DNA of 64,000 nucleotides from Candidatus Fraserbacteria bacterium (GTDB lineage: Bacteria; Bipolaricaulota; Bipolaricaulia; RBG-16-55-9; JAJCYT01): the NCBI GenBank assembly GCA_029262795.1, contig JAJCYT010000031.1, positions 62,001 to 126,000 of the forward strand. The letters are read 5' to 3'. Shown one piece after another: positions 28,099 to 36,330 of the stretch (the first letter of the stretch is position 1; the number at the start of each line of letters is the position of its first letter). The notes under the pieces were generated by a model, which saw only the letters and a list, made by a program, of their open reading frames with translations, did no database searches and had not been told where the DNA came from. A program made the translations under genes and the position numbers.

Positions 28099-30459
28099 AT
28101 GATTAAAAAATCTTTTGAGAGTTACAGAGACATTTTGAAACCCATCATCAATCAGGTTCAACGTTTGTTGAATGAAGATGATGTGACCTTTTATTTGTAT
28201 GATGACGATTCCCAAGAATTGGAACTGGTCATTGGCACAGATAAATTGGCTATTGAATACACTGGCACTCGGCTCAAGCTTGGCGAGGGTGTGGCTGGCA
28301 AAGTGGCCCAAAACTGCACTGCCATGATTGTCAATGACTATGCAAACTGGGAAGGGCGATCAGGTCAATACGAAGGGGTGCCCTGGAACAATGTCATGGG
28401 TGCGCCACTCATTTATGAAGATCGTCTTTATGGTGTGGTTGACGTCAGCGATACAGCCAGGCCTCGTATGTTTCAACAGGAAGATTTAAGCCTTTTGGGC
28501 GTGCTTGCTGATTTTGCAGCGCTCAGTTTAGCCAATGCACAATTGTATTATCACGCGCAAAACTCAGAGCAAAACCACCAGAAATTATTAGAAAGTTCTT
28601 TGGTTGGCATCTATGTAAATCAAGATGAAAAAATTGTCTATGCCAATCAACAACTGGCAAACATTTTTGGTTATGAGTTGGATGAGATCATGGAGAAATC
28701 TTCACATTCGATTATTGCGCCTGAGGATCATGGACTGGTGAAGCAAAAGCTTGACGAACGTTTAACCGGCAAAGTGCCGGTTGACCAATACGCCCTTCGA
28801 GGGCAACACAAAAATGGCAGTCAGTTTATGGTTGAGGTGTTTTCCACCACCATTGAGTTCAATGGCAGACCGGCCGCACAAGGCATGGTGGTTGATATTT
28901 CCAATCGCATTAAAAGTGATCAACTGTTACATCAATTGCTCAACCTGGGCACAGACATTTTGGCTGAAACTGACATTGATACGGTACTACAACGTGTATG
29001 TGATGCCATTGTTGTGCATACCCCTTTCCAAACCGCAGCCATGAGTGTTTTTACACATCCGGTTGTGTTGGAAGATGAGAAAGATTTGGCCATTTCTGAT
29101 TTTTATATTGCAGGGGTGAGCGAATCGGAAAAAGAAGAAATGATCCGCCTGAAAGACCAGCGTGGTTTGGTGTCCAATCAAACAATTTTGCAACATGGCC
29201 AACCGATTGGACAATGTTGGTATCTGTCTGCAGACAGCCACCCGGACATGAAAGAAAAGGGAATTGCAGTCGTCCAGCACAACAGTAAATCGTCTGAGTC
29301 AGCTTGGGGTGCTTATGACAATTTGTTCATTTTATTCAAGCAAGGCCAATTTGTTTTGGGGCGAATTTCGCTGTCTGGTCCCAAAGATGGCAAAGTGCCC
29401 GATGCGAAACAATTAGAGCCTCTGGAAATGCTCACCAACTTGGCCACCCTGGCCATTCACAACCTGAAGCAAATGGTGCATTTGAAACAACAAAAAGAAC
29501 GCCTGCATGGGCTTTACCTGTTGGGCCAAGAATTGGCGCAACTCAGTGATGCCAGCTCATTGGTTCAGCATGTTATTGGGCGTTTAAAGTCAGACTTTGC
29601 TTATGATTTCAGTGCGGTGCTGTTGAGTGAGAGCAATGAATTGGTGCTTAAAGCCAAGGATGTTTCTGTATCCAATCATCGTTCCAGCACAGATTGTCCC
29701 GTGGGTTCACGTTTTCCAATTTCGCAAGGCATTATGGGCTTTGTTGCCACCCACAAACAGCCTTTGATGGTCAATGATGTCAGTCAGGACGAGCGATATG
29801 TGATTTCAAGTCCCGCGACGCAATCAGAACTTTGCGTCCCAATATTGTTTGCAGAAAAACTGATTGGGGTACTCAACATCGAAAGCGCACGAAAAAATGC
29901 GTTTGATGAAAGTGACCTTGAAGTGCTGTCTTCTGTGGCATCGCAACTGGCATTGGCATTGACCAATCTAGAGCGTTATATAGCGCTTAAAGATCAGGCC
30001 ATTCGCGATCCATTGACCGGTTTGTACAATCGTCGCCACTTTAATGAGATGTTGCAACAGGAAATCCATCGCGCCACGCGCTATCGCTATCCAATTTCAA
30101 TTCTGTTTGTAGATGTAGACGATATGCATCAAATCAACAACAAACATGGTCATCTTCGTGGGGATTTTTTATTGCAAGAGGTGGCCAGACTGTTGGATCA
30201 GACCATTCGTGCGAGTGACTTGGTATTTCGTTATGGGGGCGATGAATTTCTAGCCCTGTTGCCTAATATTGATATTGATGTAGACATCATTACTGGGCGC
30301 CTTGTGGAAGCACAGCAGGCTTGGAATAAAAACCATCAGGATTTGAATATGAGCCTGAGCATGGGGTCGTCCACCTGGCAACTGAATTCTTCACAAACTT
30401 TAGAAGACCTGATTCAACAAGCAGATACCCAGATGTATAAACACAAGCGATCTCGCTAA
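28099..30459 (+). CDS. GAF-PAS-GAF-GAF-GGDEF diguanylate cyclase
   Basis: This soluble 786-residue signalling protein makes cyclic di-GMP. Order by residue: GAF (~15-150), PAS (~160-270, ending GMVVDIS), GAF (~280-470), GAF (~490-640, with VPILFAEKLIGVLNIESA) and GGDEF (~650-786). The active-site YGGDEF is intact; the inhibitory RxxD site is RASD five residues before it, and FVDVDDMHQINNKHGH carries the metal Asp. It therefore should be active and product-inhibited. No membrane segment is seen, so GAF domains probably sense soluble ligands. No EAL or PilZ protein is in the window to show the target. Confidence 0.93.
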   Translation: MIKKSFESYRDILKPIINQVQRLLNEDDVTFYLYDDDSQELELVIGTDKLAIEYTGTRLKLGEGVAGKVAQNCTAMIVNDYANWEGRSGQYEGVPWNNVMGAPLIYEDRLYGVVDVSDTARPRMFQQEDLSLLGVLADFAALSLANAQLYYHAQNSEQNHQKLLESSLVGIYVNQDEKIVYANQQLANIFGYELDEIMEKSSHSIIAPEDHGLVKQKLDERLTGKVPVDQYALRGQHKNGSQFMVEVFSTTIEFNGRPAAQGMVVDISNRIKSDQLLHQLLNLGTDILAETDIDTVLQRVCDAIVVHTPFQTAAMSVFTHPVVLEDEKDLAISDFYIAGVSESEKEEMIRLKDQRGLVSNQTILQHGQPIGQCWYLSADSHPDMKEKGIAVVQHNSKSSESAWGAYDNLFILFKQGQFVLGRISLSGPKDGKVPDAKQLEPLEMLTNLATLAIHNLKQMVHLKQQKERLHGLYLLGQELAQLSDASSLVQHVIGRLKSDFAYDFSAVLLSESNELVLKAKDVSVSNHRSSTDCPVGSRFPISQGIMGFVATHKQPLMVNDVSQDERYVISSPATQSELCVPILFAEKLIGVLNIESARKNAFDESDLEVLSSVASQLALALTNLERYIALKDQAIRDPLTGLYNRRHFNEMLQQEIHRATRYRYPISILFVDVDDMHQINNKHGHLRGDFLLQEVARLLDQTIRASDLVFRYGGDEFLALLPNIDIDVDIITGRLVEAQQAWNKNHQDLNMSLSMGSSTWQLNSSQTLEDLIQQADTQMYKHKRSR

Positions 30460-30497
30460 ACGTTGCTTTCTTTGCCAATTATGCGTAAAGTGCGCTT

Positions 30498-31376
30498 GTG
30501 GACGTAAAAATTTTTGAGGCCGATGAATCTGCCAAAGATCAACGTTTGGATCGCTGGTTATCAGGCCATCTTTCCGATCTTTCCCGGACGCAATTGCAAA
30601 CCCTAATTCAAACGAGGCGGGTGACCGTCAACCAGCAGGTGACGACACGTGTGAGTTTTCTATTGAGTGTTGGAGACACCATTCACATTGACATCCCACC
30701 TCCAGTGGAAACGCGTGTAGAGCCCCAAAACATCCCCTTGGAAATCCTTTATGAAGATGATGCCATGATTGCCATCAACAAGCCCAGTGGCATGGTGGTC
30801 TATCCGGCACCTGGGCATGAGCAAGACACGCTTATCAATGCGCTGCTGCATCATACTGAACTGGCGTCGATTGGCGCGCCTGTGCGTCCTGGCATCGTTC
30901 ACCGGCTCGACAAAGGCACCAGTGGCGTGATTGTGGTTGCCAAAACCGATGAAGCATATTATCAGCTGATCGATCAGTTTAAAACTCGAACACTTAAAAA
31001 AACCTATCTGGCCTGGATTTGGGACAACTTGTCCGAGGCAGGTGGCCGGATTGAGATGCCCATTGGCAGACATCCAGTCAACCGCAAAAAGATGACTGTG
31101 AGCAAGCAAGGTAAATCTGCCATCACAGTCTTTACTGTTCGCAAACGAAAGGCTGATCGAACTTTGGTTGAAATAGATTTGCAGACGGGGCGCACCCATC
31201 AAATTCGTGTTCATTTTTCACACATCAAACACCCTGTGATTGGTGACACCGAATATGGGCGAAAAACCACAGACACACGCATGTTGCTCCACGCCTGGAA
31301 ATTGCAGTTGGCGCATCCTATTACCCAAGAAGCGCTTTTTCTGGAAGCAGCCATTCCTCAAGAATTTGATCTGTAG
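30498..31376 (+). CDS. rluD: RluA-family 23S rRNA pseudouridine synthase (RluD-like)
   Basis: An N-terminal S4 domain (~12-70, RLDRWLSGHLSDLSRTQLQ) precedes the catalytic domain. HRLDKGTSGVIVVAKT carries the catalytic Asp, followed by YLAWIWDN and GRTHQIRVHFSH. RluD-type enzymes modify helix 69 of 23S rRNA. RluC and RluD are hard to tell apart from sequence, so the exact target is uncertain. The start is GTG at 30498. It follows the cyclase by 38 nt and precedes prfA. Confidence 0.88.
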   Translation: MDVKIFEADESAKDQRLDRWLSGHLSDLSRTQLQTLIQTRRVTVNQQVTTRVSFLLSVGDTIHIDIPPPVETRVEPQNIPLEILYEDDAMIAINKPSGMVVYPAPGHEQDTLINALLHHTELASIGAPVRPGIVHRLDKGTSGVIVVAKTDEAYYQLIDQFKTRTLKKTYLAWIWDNLSEAGGRIEMPIGRHPVNRKKMTVSKQGKSAITVFTVRKRKADRTLVEIDLQTGRTHQIRVHFSHIKHPVIGDTEYGRKTTDTRMLLHAWKLQLAHPITQEALFLEAAIPQEFDL

Positions 31377-31441
31377 GTGAATTTGGATTTGAAAGATCTT
31401 TTTTGTTTCCTTGAAATGAAGCTCAGTTTTTCACAAAATAC

Positions 31442-32521
31442 ATGAGATTTCCCATGCACGAATTATCACAAAAACTCGAACCCTTGATTGCAGAATTTGA
31501 ACAACTGGAGTCTGAGCTGACCCAGCCAGATGCTGCCCAGCGTGAGGATTACATTCAGCGTTCACAACGATATGCTCAATTGAAAGAAATGATTGATATC
31601 GACAAAAACCTGAGCGAGGTTATCAATCGCATTCAAGATGCTGAAGTGATGGTCAAGGAATCCGATCCAGACTTACGTGAATTGGCAGAAGTGGAGTTGG
31701 CCGAATCAAAGGAAAGCTACCAAAAACTTCATGCCCAGTTAATCGAGCATCTCAGCCCCAAAGATCCGCAGGATGAACAAAACGCCATTGTCGAAATCCG
31801 TGCTGGTACGGGAGGGGATGAAGCAGCACTGTTTGCCGGTGATCTCACTCGCATGTATCAGAAATACGCTGAACAACAAAACTGGAAAGTGGACATGGTG
31901 GATGGCAGTCCCACCGAATTGGGTGGGTTTAAAGATGTGATGTTTATTATCCAGGGTCGAGGCGCTTACGGGAAATTTAAGTTCGAGTCCGGCGTGCATC
32001 GTGTTCAGCGTGTGCCAAAAACGGAATCATCAGGACGGGTTCACACTTCAACAGCCACCGTTGCTGTGTTGCCAGAGGTTGAAGAAGTGGAAGTTGAGAT
32101 CAGATCAGAAGACATTCGTGTGGATGTGTTTCGTTCAAGTGGTCCAGGCGGGCAAAGTGTGAACACAACAGACTCTGCCGTGCGCATCACCCACATTCCC
32201 ACCGGCATCAAGGTCAGTTGTCAGGATCAAAAGTCTCAACACAAAAACAAAGCCAAAGCCATGCGTGTGTTACAATCCCGCCTGCAACAACGTCAGCAAG
32301 AGGAACAGCATGAGGAAATTGCTGCGCAACGAAAAATTCAAATTGGCAGTGCTGCGCGAAGTGAGAAAATCCGCACCTATAACTTTCCACAAAACCGCAT
32401 TACCGATCACCGCATTGAACTGACGACTCACCGCTTCGATCAGATCCTCAAAGAAGGTGAGCTGGAATTGCTCATCGACCCACTGGCTCAAGCCTATTTA
32501 GAAGATCAGATGGAAAATTAA
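31442..32521 (+). CDS. prfA: Peptide chain release factor 1
   Basis: PrfA frees the peptide at UAA and UAG. GGQ (236-238 from the listed start) is in [19 protein letters not shown], and the codon-recognition PxT motif is PKT (in [14 protein letters not shown]); RF1 usually has PAT or PVT. Length 359 is normal. ATG at 31442 or 31454. The second release factor is at 42020 and has the SPF motif of RF2, so both are encoded here. It is last in a plus-strand block; no clear terminator follows. Confidence 0.96.
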   Translation: MRFPMHELSQKLEPLIAEFEQLESELTQPDAAQREDYIQRSQRYAQLKEMIDIDKNLSEVINRIQDAEVMVKESDPDLRELAEVELAESKESYQKLHAQLIEHLSPKDPQDEQNAIVEIRAGTGGDEAALFAGDLTRMYQKYAEQQNWKVDMVDGSPTELGGFKDVMFIIQGRGAYGKFKFESGVHRVQRVPKTESSGRVHTSTATVAVLPEVEEVEVEIRSEDIRVDVFRSSGPGGQSVNTTDSAVRITHIPTGIKVSCQDQKSQHKNKAKAMRVLQSRLQQRQQEEQHEEIAAQRKIQIGSAARSEKIRTYNFPQNRITDHRIELTTHRFDQILKEGELELLIDPLAQAYLEDQMEN

Positions 32522-32748
32522 ACAGTTATTTCGCAAATAAAATATCAATTTGAAAAATTTCTAATTCGTGGCTTTCTTTTAAAAGAAGGCTTAAGCATAG
32601 GTTGGGAATATTCATTCTAATTTCGTTCGTTTTTCTTTGAGAAGTTGGGATGGATTGTAAAAATTAGAATTTTTCAGTTTCATCTTCAAACTTAAAGAAC
32701 ATTGAAAAAAATTACAGAGCCTAGTCTCAGGAATGAATAAAAGGACAA

Positions 32749-32780
32749 TAAAAAGAACGGGACGGTACAAGACCGTCCCG
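32749..32780 (-). terminator. Rho-independent terminator, minus strand
   Basis: CGGGACGGT (32758-32766) and ACCGTCCCG (32772-32780) form a 9-bp stem, and on the minus strand TTCTTTTTATTG follows. It would end either the candidate RNA at 32799-32862 or the upstream small-protein transcript. Confidence 0.8.
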
Positions 32781-32930
32781 CGGGAAAGGGGGTTCTTAAG
32801 TTTGGTTAGTTTCCCCGACATTAAAGGAAAATCTCGAAAACCCAGAATGTCCCAACCAAACTCTTCAGGGATGAGGTTAGGGCTACATCCTACAAAAGCA
32901 TGGTTGGCAAAACTGTAAGTGCGCTTACAA
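32749..32930 (-). ncRNA. Candidate structured small RNA (or structured 3' UTR)
   Basis: Nested stems lie on the minus strand: AGTTTGGTT (32799-32807) pairs with AACCAAACT (32854-32862), and inside it GACATT (32817-32822) with AATGTC (32846-32851). A further hairpin, TGTAAG-TGCG-CTTACA, lies near 32907-32922, and a strong terminator ends the region. It stands between prfA (plus strand) and the 90-residue protein gene (minus strand, stop at 32952). No coding frame is convincing. I do not see the conserved elements of tmRNA, RNase P or SRP RNA. It could be a 6S-like or new RNA, or an extended 3' UTR. Confidence 0.4.
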
Positions 32931-32951
32931 TAATCTAAAACAATTCAAAAA

Positions 32952-33224
32952 TTAATCAGTTCGTTTTTGTCTGTGGATAAACTCAAAGCCGATCAGGCCT
33001 GCCATTACGATGGCAACGGCAATCAAGGCAAACACTGCTTCTTCCAGGCGAACGCCTTCTTCGCTGGAGGAATCATTGTCGCTAGATGTTGCCTCAGTGC
33101 TGGCTTCTGTGGCAGTGGTTTCGTTGTTGGTATCGCCTGCATCGTCACCATCTTGAGCATAGACACCTGCGCTTAATAACACCACCACCAGCAAGCTGAT
33201 CCAGACCCATTGATTTTTTTTCAT
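32952..33224 (-). CDS. Small type I membrane protein (90 aa)
   Basis: A signal peptide (WISLLVVVLLSAGVYA) is followed by about 35 Asp/Ser/Thr/Asn/Glu-rich residues and a C-terminal helix (AVFALIAVAIVMAGLIGFEF) ending HRQKRTD. The layout is of an exported protein held by its tail in the inner membrane with an unstructured acidic periplasmic part. GGAGG lies 8 nt upstream of the ATG. I do not recognise a family. Confidence 0.6.
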   Translation of the reverse strand: MKKNQWVWISLLVVVLLSAGVYAQDGDDAGDTNNETTATEASTEATSSDNDSSSEEGVRLEEAVFALIAVAIVMAGLIGFEFIHRQKRTD

Positions 33225-33300
33225 ATCAGCACGCCTCCACGTTGATGAAAGTTCATATTGTCTATTTCACGCTAACACAAACCCATTCCCAAGTCAAAGA

Positions 33301-33370
33301 CATCTAATCCCCATCCTCCTTACATCAGGGGCATGACTAGGCTGTGCGCAGTGGTTCTGGATTTTAGTTT
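33301..33370 (+). repeat. Dispersed intergenic repeat, degenerate copy D
   Basis: CATCTAATCCCCATCC, then CAGGGGCATGACTAGGCTG: the same order as copies A and B (C-rich block, CTACGATCAGGCTG-like block) but with several changes. Confidence 0.4.
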
Positions 33371-33420
33371 AAATTTCTTTGAGGGAGATTTTTATTAGAA
33401 TTGATATTTGAAGCCATATC

Positions 33421-33486
33421 TTAGCCCCTTTCCGATTAGGAAGGGTCCCCTTTCTATGTAAAGGGGGTTGGGGGATTAGAAGTTTT
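33421..33486 (-). repeat. Dispersed intergenic repeat, copy C (inverted)
   Basis: On the minus strand it reads CTTCTAATCCCCCAACCCCC followed by CTTTACATAGAAAGGGG, matching the start of copies A and B. Located beside copy D between the small-protein and PspA-like genes; the gap has no gene. Confidence 0.6.
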
Positions 33487-33496
33487 TAAAACCAAA

Positions 33497-34177
33497 TTAA
33501 CTTTTTCTTAAATCTCGTTTAAGTTGTTCTAGTTCCAAATTAAGGTCAGAGGACAGAGATTCAACATCATTGGTGGGCAAAGCTAAATCGTCAGTTTGGT
33601 CCAGCTCCCGTGTGGCATCTAATGTTGCTTGAAGCTGTTTCATTTCTTGATCGAATCGTTCGATAGCGTCGTGGCTGCTTTCAAATTGACCGTCGAGCTC
33701 CAAGCCCATTCTCATTTCTTCGGCGGCGAGTTCAGCTTCGGCGGCGCTGCGTGTGATCATCATTTCATCTTTTTTGATTTTAAAGATCATGATGCGATTG
33801 ATCATGTCTTCTTTGAGGCGATTGAATTCCTCGATGCGTTTGATCAGCACCTGCACACGACCCTGAAGTTGCTGCTGGGTTTTAAATGCAGTTTGTTTGC
33901 TTTGCAGTGCCAAAGCGGCAGAGGTTTCGTTGCCAAGCCTTAGGGCCTTTTTTGCTTCGGCTTGATAGCGCTTCATCTGAGTGTCTAGGTCGCGGATGCG
34001 ATTTTCGACCTGCACTTTGGTTTTTTCCAATTGCAGGGTGTTGCTTTTAAGTTCACGGACTTTTTCATCCATGAGTCTTAAATCCGTTTGTATCACTTCC
34101 AACGGATCGCGAGGTTTATTGCTTTTGATCTTGCGTTTCAGCAAGCGGGCAGCGCGTCGCCAGACACTCACGGGCAC
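33497..34177 (-). CDS. PspA/IM30-family coiled-coil protein
   Basis: The protein (226 residues) is nearly all helical coiled coil, with DPLEVIQTDLRLMDEKV and QVENRIRDLDTQMKRYQAEA heptads and an acidic C-terminus ending in an LNLELEQLKRDLRKS helix. Such patterns are seen in PspA/Vipp1 proteins, which bind and stabilise membranes under stress. The start region is basic (RRAARLLKRKIK) and amphipathic, consistent with membrane binding. The start is uncertain: GTG at 34177 or 34171; AAGAAGG lies closest to the second. It is separated by 72 nt from purA, same strand. The family is not decided beyond a PspA-like fold. Confidence 0.6.
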   Translation of the reverse strand: MPVSVWRRAARLLKRKIKSNKPRDPLEVIQTDLRLMDEKVRELKSNTLQLEKTKVQVENRIRDLDTQMKRYQAEAKKALRLGNETSAALALQSKQTAFKTQQQLQGRVQVLIKRIEEFNRLKEDMINRIMIFKIKKDEMMITRSAAEAELAAEEMRMGLELDGQFESSHDAIERFDQEMKQLQATLDATRELDQTDDLALPTNDVESLSSDLNLELEQLKRDLRKS

Positions 34178-34249
34178 CTTCTTAAAAGATCAGTTTGGGC
34201 ATTGATTTCATCACAAAAAATGTTTAGAAACCAATGCCCTTCATTTATG

Positions 34250-35551
34250 TTAGCGTAGTGCCACATTCTCAGCAAACCCAGGGCCAACAGAAACCACGCC
34301 AATGGGGCAGCCTGCAAAGTCGCTGACAAACTGAATATAGTCCTGTGCAGCCTGTGGCAGTTCGTCCACAGTTCGGCAGCCGGAAATATCTTCCTGCCAG
34401 CCTGGGAGTGATTCATAAACGGGTTTGCATTTTTCTAAATTCTGAGGCATGGCTGGGAAATGTTCGACGCGTTCGCCGTCGATTTCGTAAGCCACAGCCA
34501 CTTTGATCTGATCGAAACCGGAAAGCACATCCAACTTGGTTAAAGCCAGTTCGGTCAGGTCATTGACACGGTGGGCGTATTTGAGCGCGACCAAATCGAG
34601 CCAACCACAACGCCGAGGCCGTCCAGTGGTCGTGCCATATTCATGGCCGACATCACGGAGTCGTTGGCCGGCTTCAGTTTCATCCTCTGTCGGGAATGGC
34701 CCTGCGCCCACACGGGTGGTATAAGCTTTTGATACGCCAATGATGCGATCCAATCGTCGTGGTGATACACCTGCACCGACACCGATGCCTCCCACAGTTG
34801 CGCTGGATGAAGTCACATATGGATATGTGCCATGATCCAAATCGAGCAATGTGGCTTGCGCGCCTTCAAGTAACACGTCTCTGTTTTCGTCGATGGCTTG
34901 ATTTAACAATAGACCAGTATCCGTAATGCGATCCAGATAAGGTTCAAACATTTTCAAAATAGCATCACAGAGCATGAGGCCATCAATTTCTTTAAAAGGT
35001 TCATCGCCCCAGACACGGCGTTCCCATTCCAATGTGCGAGCCACTTTTTCTTTGAAAAGCTCTGGGAACTTCAGGTCGCCCAGACGGGCACCTCGGCGTT
35101 TCACTTTGTCACGATATGCAGGGCCAATACCCTTTGCAGTTGTATCTAACTCGCTTGTTGAGCCAGCACTGCGTTCCACAATCGGATGATAAGGCATTAA
35201 CAGATGCGCACTTTCGCTAAAGTACAGGTTTGGATCATCGCTGTTCTTCGCGCGCTTGAGCATTTCAATTTCTTCTTGAAGTGCGTATGGGTCGACCACC
35301 ATGCCGTTGCCCAATACACCTGTGCAATTCACATTCAATGAACCAGAAGGCACCAGGTGAAATGCAAATTCTTCAGGCACGGTAACATTGCCGTTGTTGG
35401 TCACTTCGATGCGGTCATAAACCACGCGGTGTCCGGCGTTGGTGCCGCCGTTAAAGCGCGCACACCAGTCGGCTTCCATTGAAAGCATGTGGACAATTTT
35501 GCCCTTGCCTTCGTCCCCCCACTGCAATCCTAATACGGCGGTTGCCGTCAT
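34250..35551 (-). CDS. purA: Adenylosuccinate synthetase
   Basis: PurA joins IMP and Asp with GTP, the first committed step to AMP. The GTP loop GDEGKGK (12-18), the NGGTNAGHRV His, and the C-terminal GPGFAENVAL are present; ARLGDL, GIGPAYRDK and YPYVTSSS are conserved. Length 433 is normal. The start overlaps the end of birA by ATGA, so it is the third gene of the ileS-birA-purA transcript. Confidence 0.97.
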   Translation of the reverse strand: MTATAVLGLQWGDEGKGKIVHMLSMEADWCARFNGGTNAGHRVVYDRIEVTNNGNVTVPEEFAFHLVPSGSLNVNCTGVLGNGMVVDPYALQEEIEMLKRAKNSDDPNLYFSESAHLLMPYHPIVERSAGSTSELDTTAKGIGPAYRDKVKRRGARLGDLKFPELFKEKVARTLEWERRVWGDEPFKEIDGLMLCDAILKMFEPYLDRITDTGLLLNQAIDENRDVLLEGAQATLLDLDHGTYPYVTSSSATVGGIGVGAGVSPRRLDRIIGVSKAYTTRVGAGPFPTEDETEAGQRLRDVGHEYGTTTGRPRRCGWLDLVALKYAHRVNDLTELALTKLDVLSGFDQIKVAVAYEIDGERVEHFPAMPQNLEKCKPVYESLPGWQEDISGCRTVDELPQAAQDYIQFVSDFAGCPIGVVSVGPGFAENVALR

Positions 35552-36330
35552 GATAAGCTCCCTTGTGGCTTTTGAAGATGCACTTCTTCAGCTGCCAGAT
35601 ATTCTTGTCCTAAAACACTGCTGACCACCAGCTTTCCATCTTCGCTGAGGCCAATCACACTGGCTGTACAAACTTCGCCATTTCGTTCAAAATGAATCAC
35701 TTCCGGCAAAGCAGACAGCTCTTCCCATTGTTCGATGAAGGGCGTAAACCCTTCTCGCAAAAATTGTTCGTATCCATCGGCCAATGCATCCAGTACAGTG
35801 GCGGCCACGTCTTCCAACTCAAGCGGATGTCCCAGTGCCTCACTCAAAGAGACCGGTGGAATCTTTGCATTCGTTGGCAACGGGTTGTTGACGTTGGTGC
35901 CGATGCTGACGATCATCCAGTCGATTTGTTGATCTTTGCTGGACAGATCGATTAACAGTCCACTGAGCTTTCGGCTATCAATCCACAAATCGTTGGGCCA
36001 TTTCACTTGGACGGACAGGCCAAATTTTTTTCGATATGCATTCGCCACAGAAATTGCCACCAACACCGACATACAGCCAGCTTGTTCCAATTTAAATGTT
36101 GGTCGAAGCAAGCCGCTGAACCACACGCCTCCAGGTGGTGCGGACCATGCTCGGCCAGACCGACCACGCGCTGAGGTTTGTGCCAACGGAAAAACTGCTG
36201 TGCCTTGTGGGGCACCGTCATCGGCCTGTTGTTTCAGCGTATCGATGCTGGAAGACAGTTCTTCATAAATCTGAATGTCCTGCCAAAAGTCAGACCGACA
36301 CAACGTTTGGCGAATGGTTTGTGGGTTCAT
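35548..36330 (-). CDS. birA: Biotin-protein ligase (class I, no DNA-binding domain)
   Basis: BirA attaches biotin to carboxylases. QTSARGRSGRAW (biotin-AMP loop, ~50), KWPNDLWIDSRKLSGLLIDL and a C-terminal SH3-like part (VHLQKP) are visible. There is no N-terminal HTH, so it does not act as a biotin repressor here. Length 260 is normal for the class. Overlaps: ATGA with ileS upstream and ATGA with purA downstream, indicating translational coupling. Confidence 0.92.
   Translation of the reverse strand: MNPQTIRQTLCRSDFWQDIQIYEELSSSIDTLKQQADDGAPQGTAVFPLAQTSARGRSGRAWSAPPGGVWFSGLLRPTFKLEQAGCMSVLVAISVANAYRKKFGLSVQVKWPNDLWIDSRKLSGLLIDLSSKDQQIDWMIVSIGTNVNNPLPTNAKIPPVSLSEALGHPLELEDVAATVLDALADGYEQFLREGFTPFIEQWEELSALPEVIHFERNGEVCTASVIGLSEDGKLVVSSVLGQEYLAAEEVHLQKPQGSLS

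Noticed and set aside
32749..32930. tmRNA, RNase P or SRP RNA in the prfA-side gap
   Set aside because: No tRNA-like T-loop, tag reading frame, P4 or GGAAGC-type conserved motif is present.
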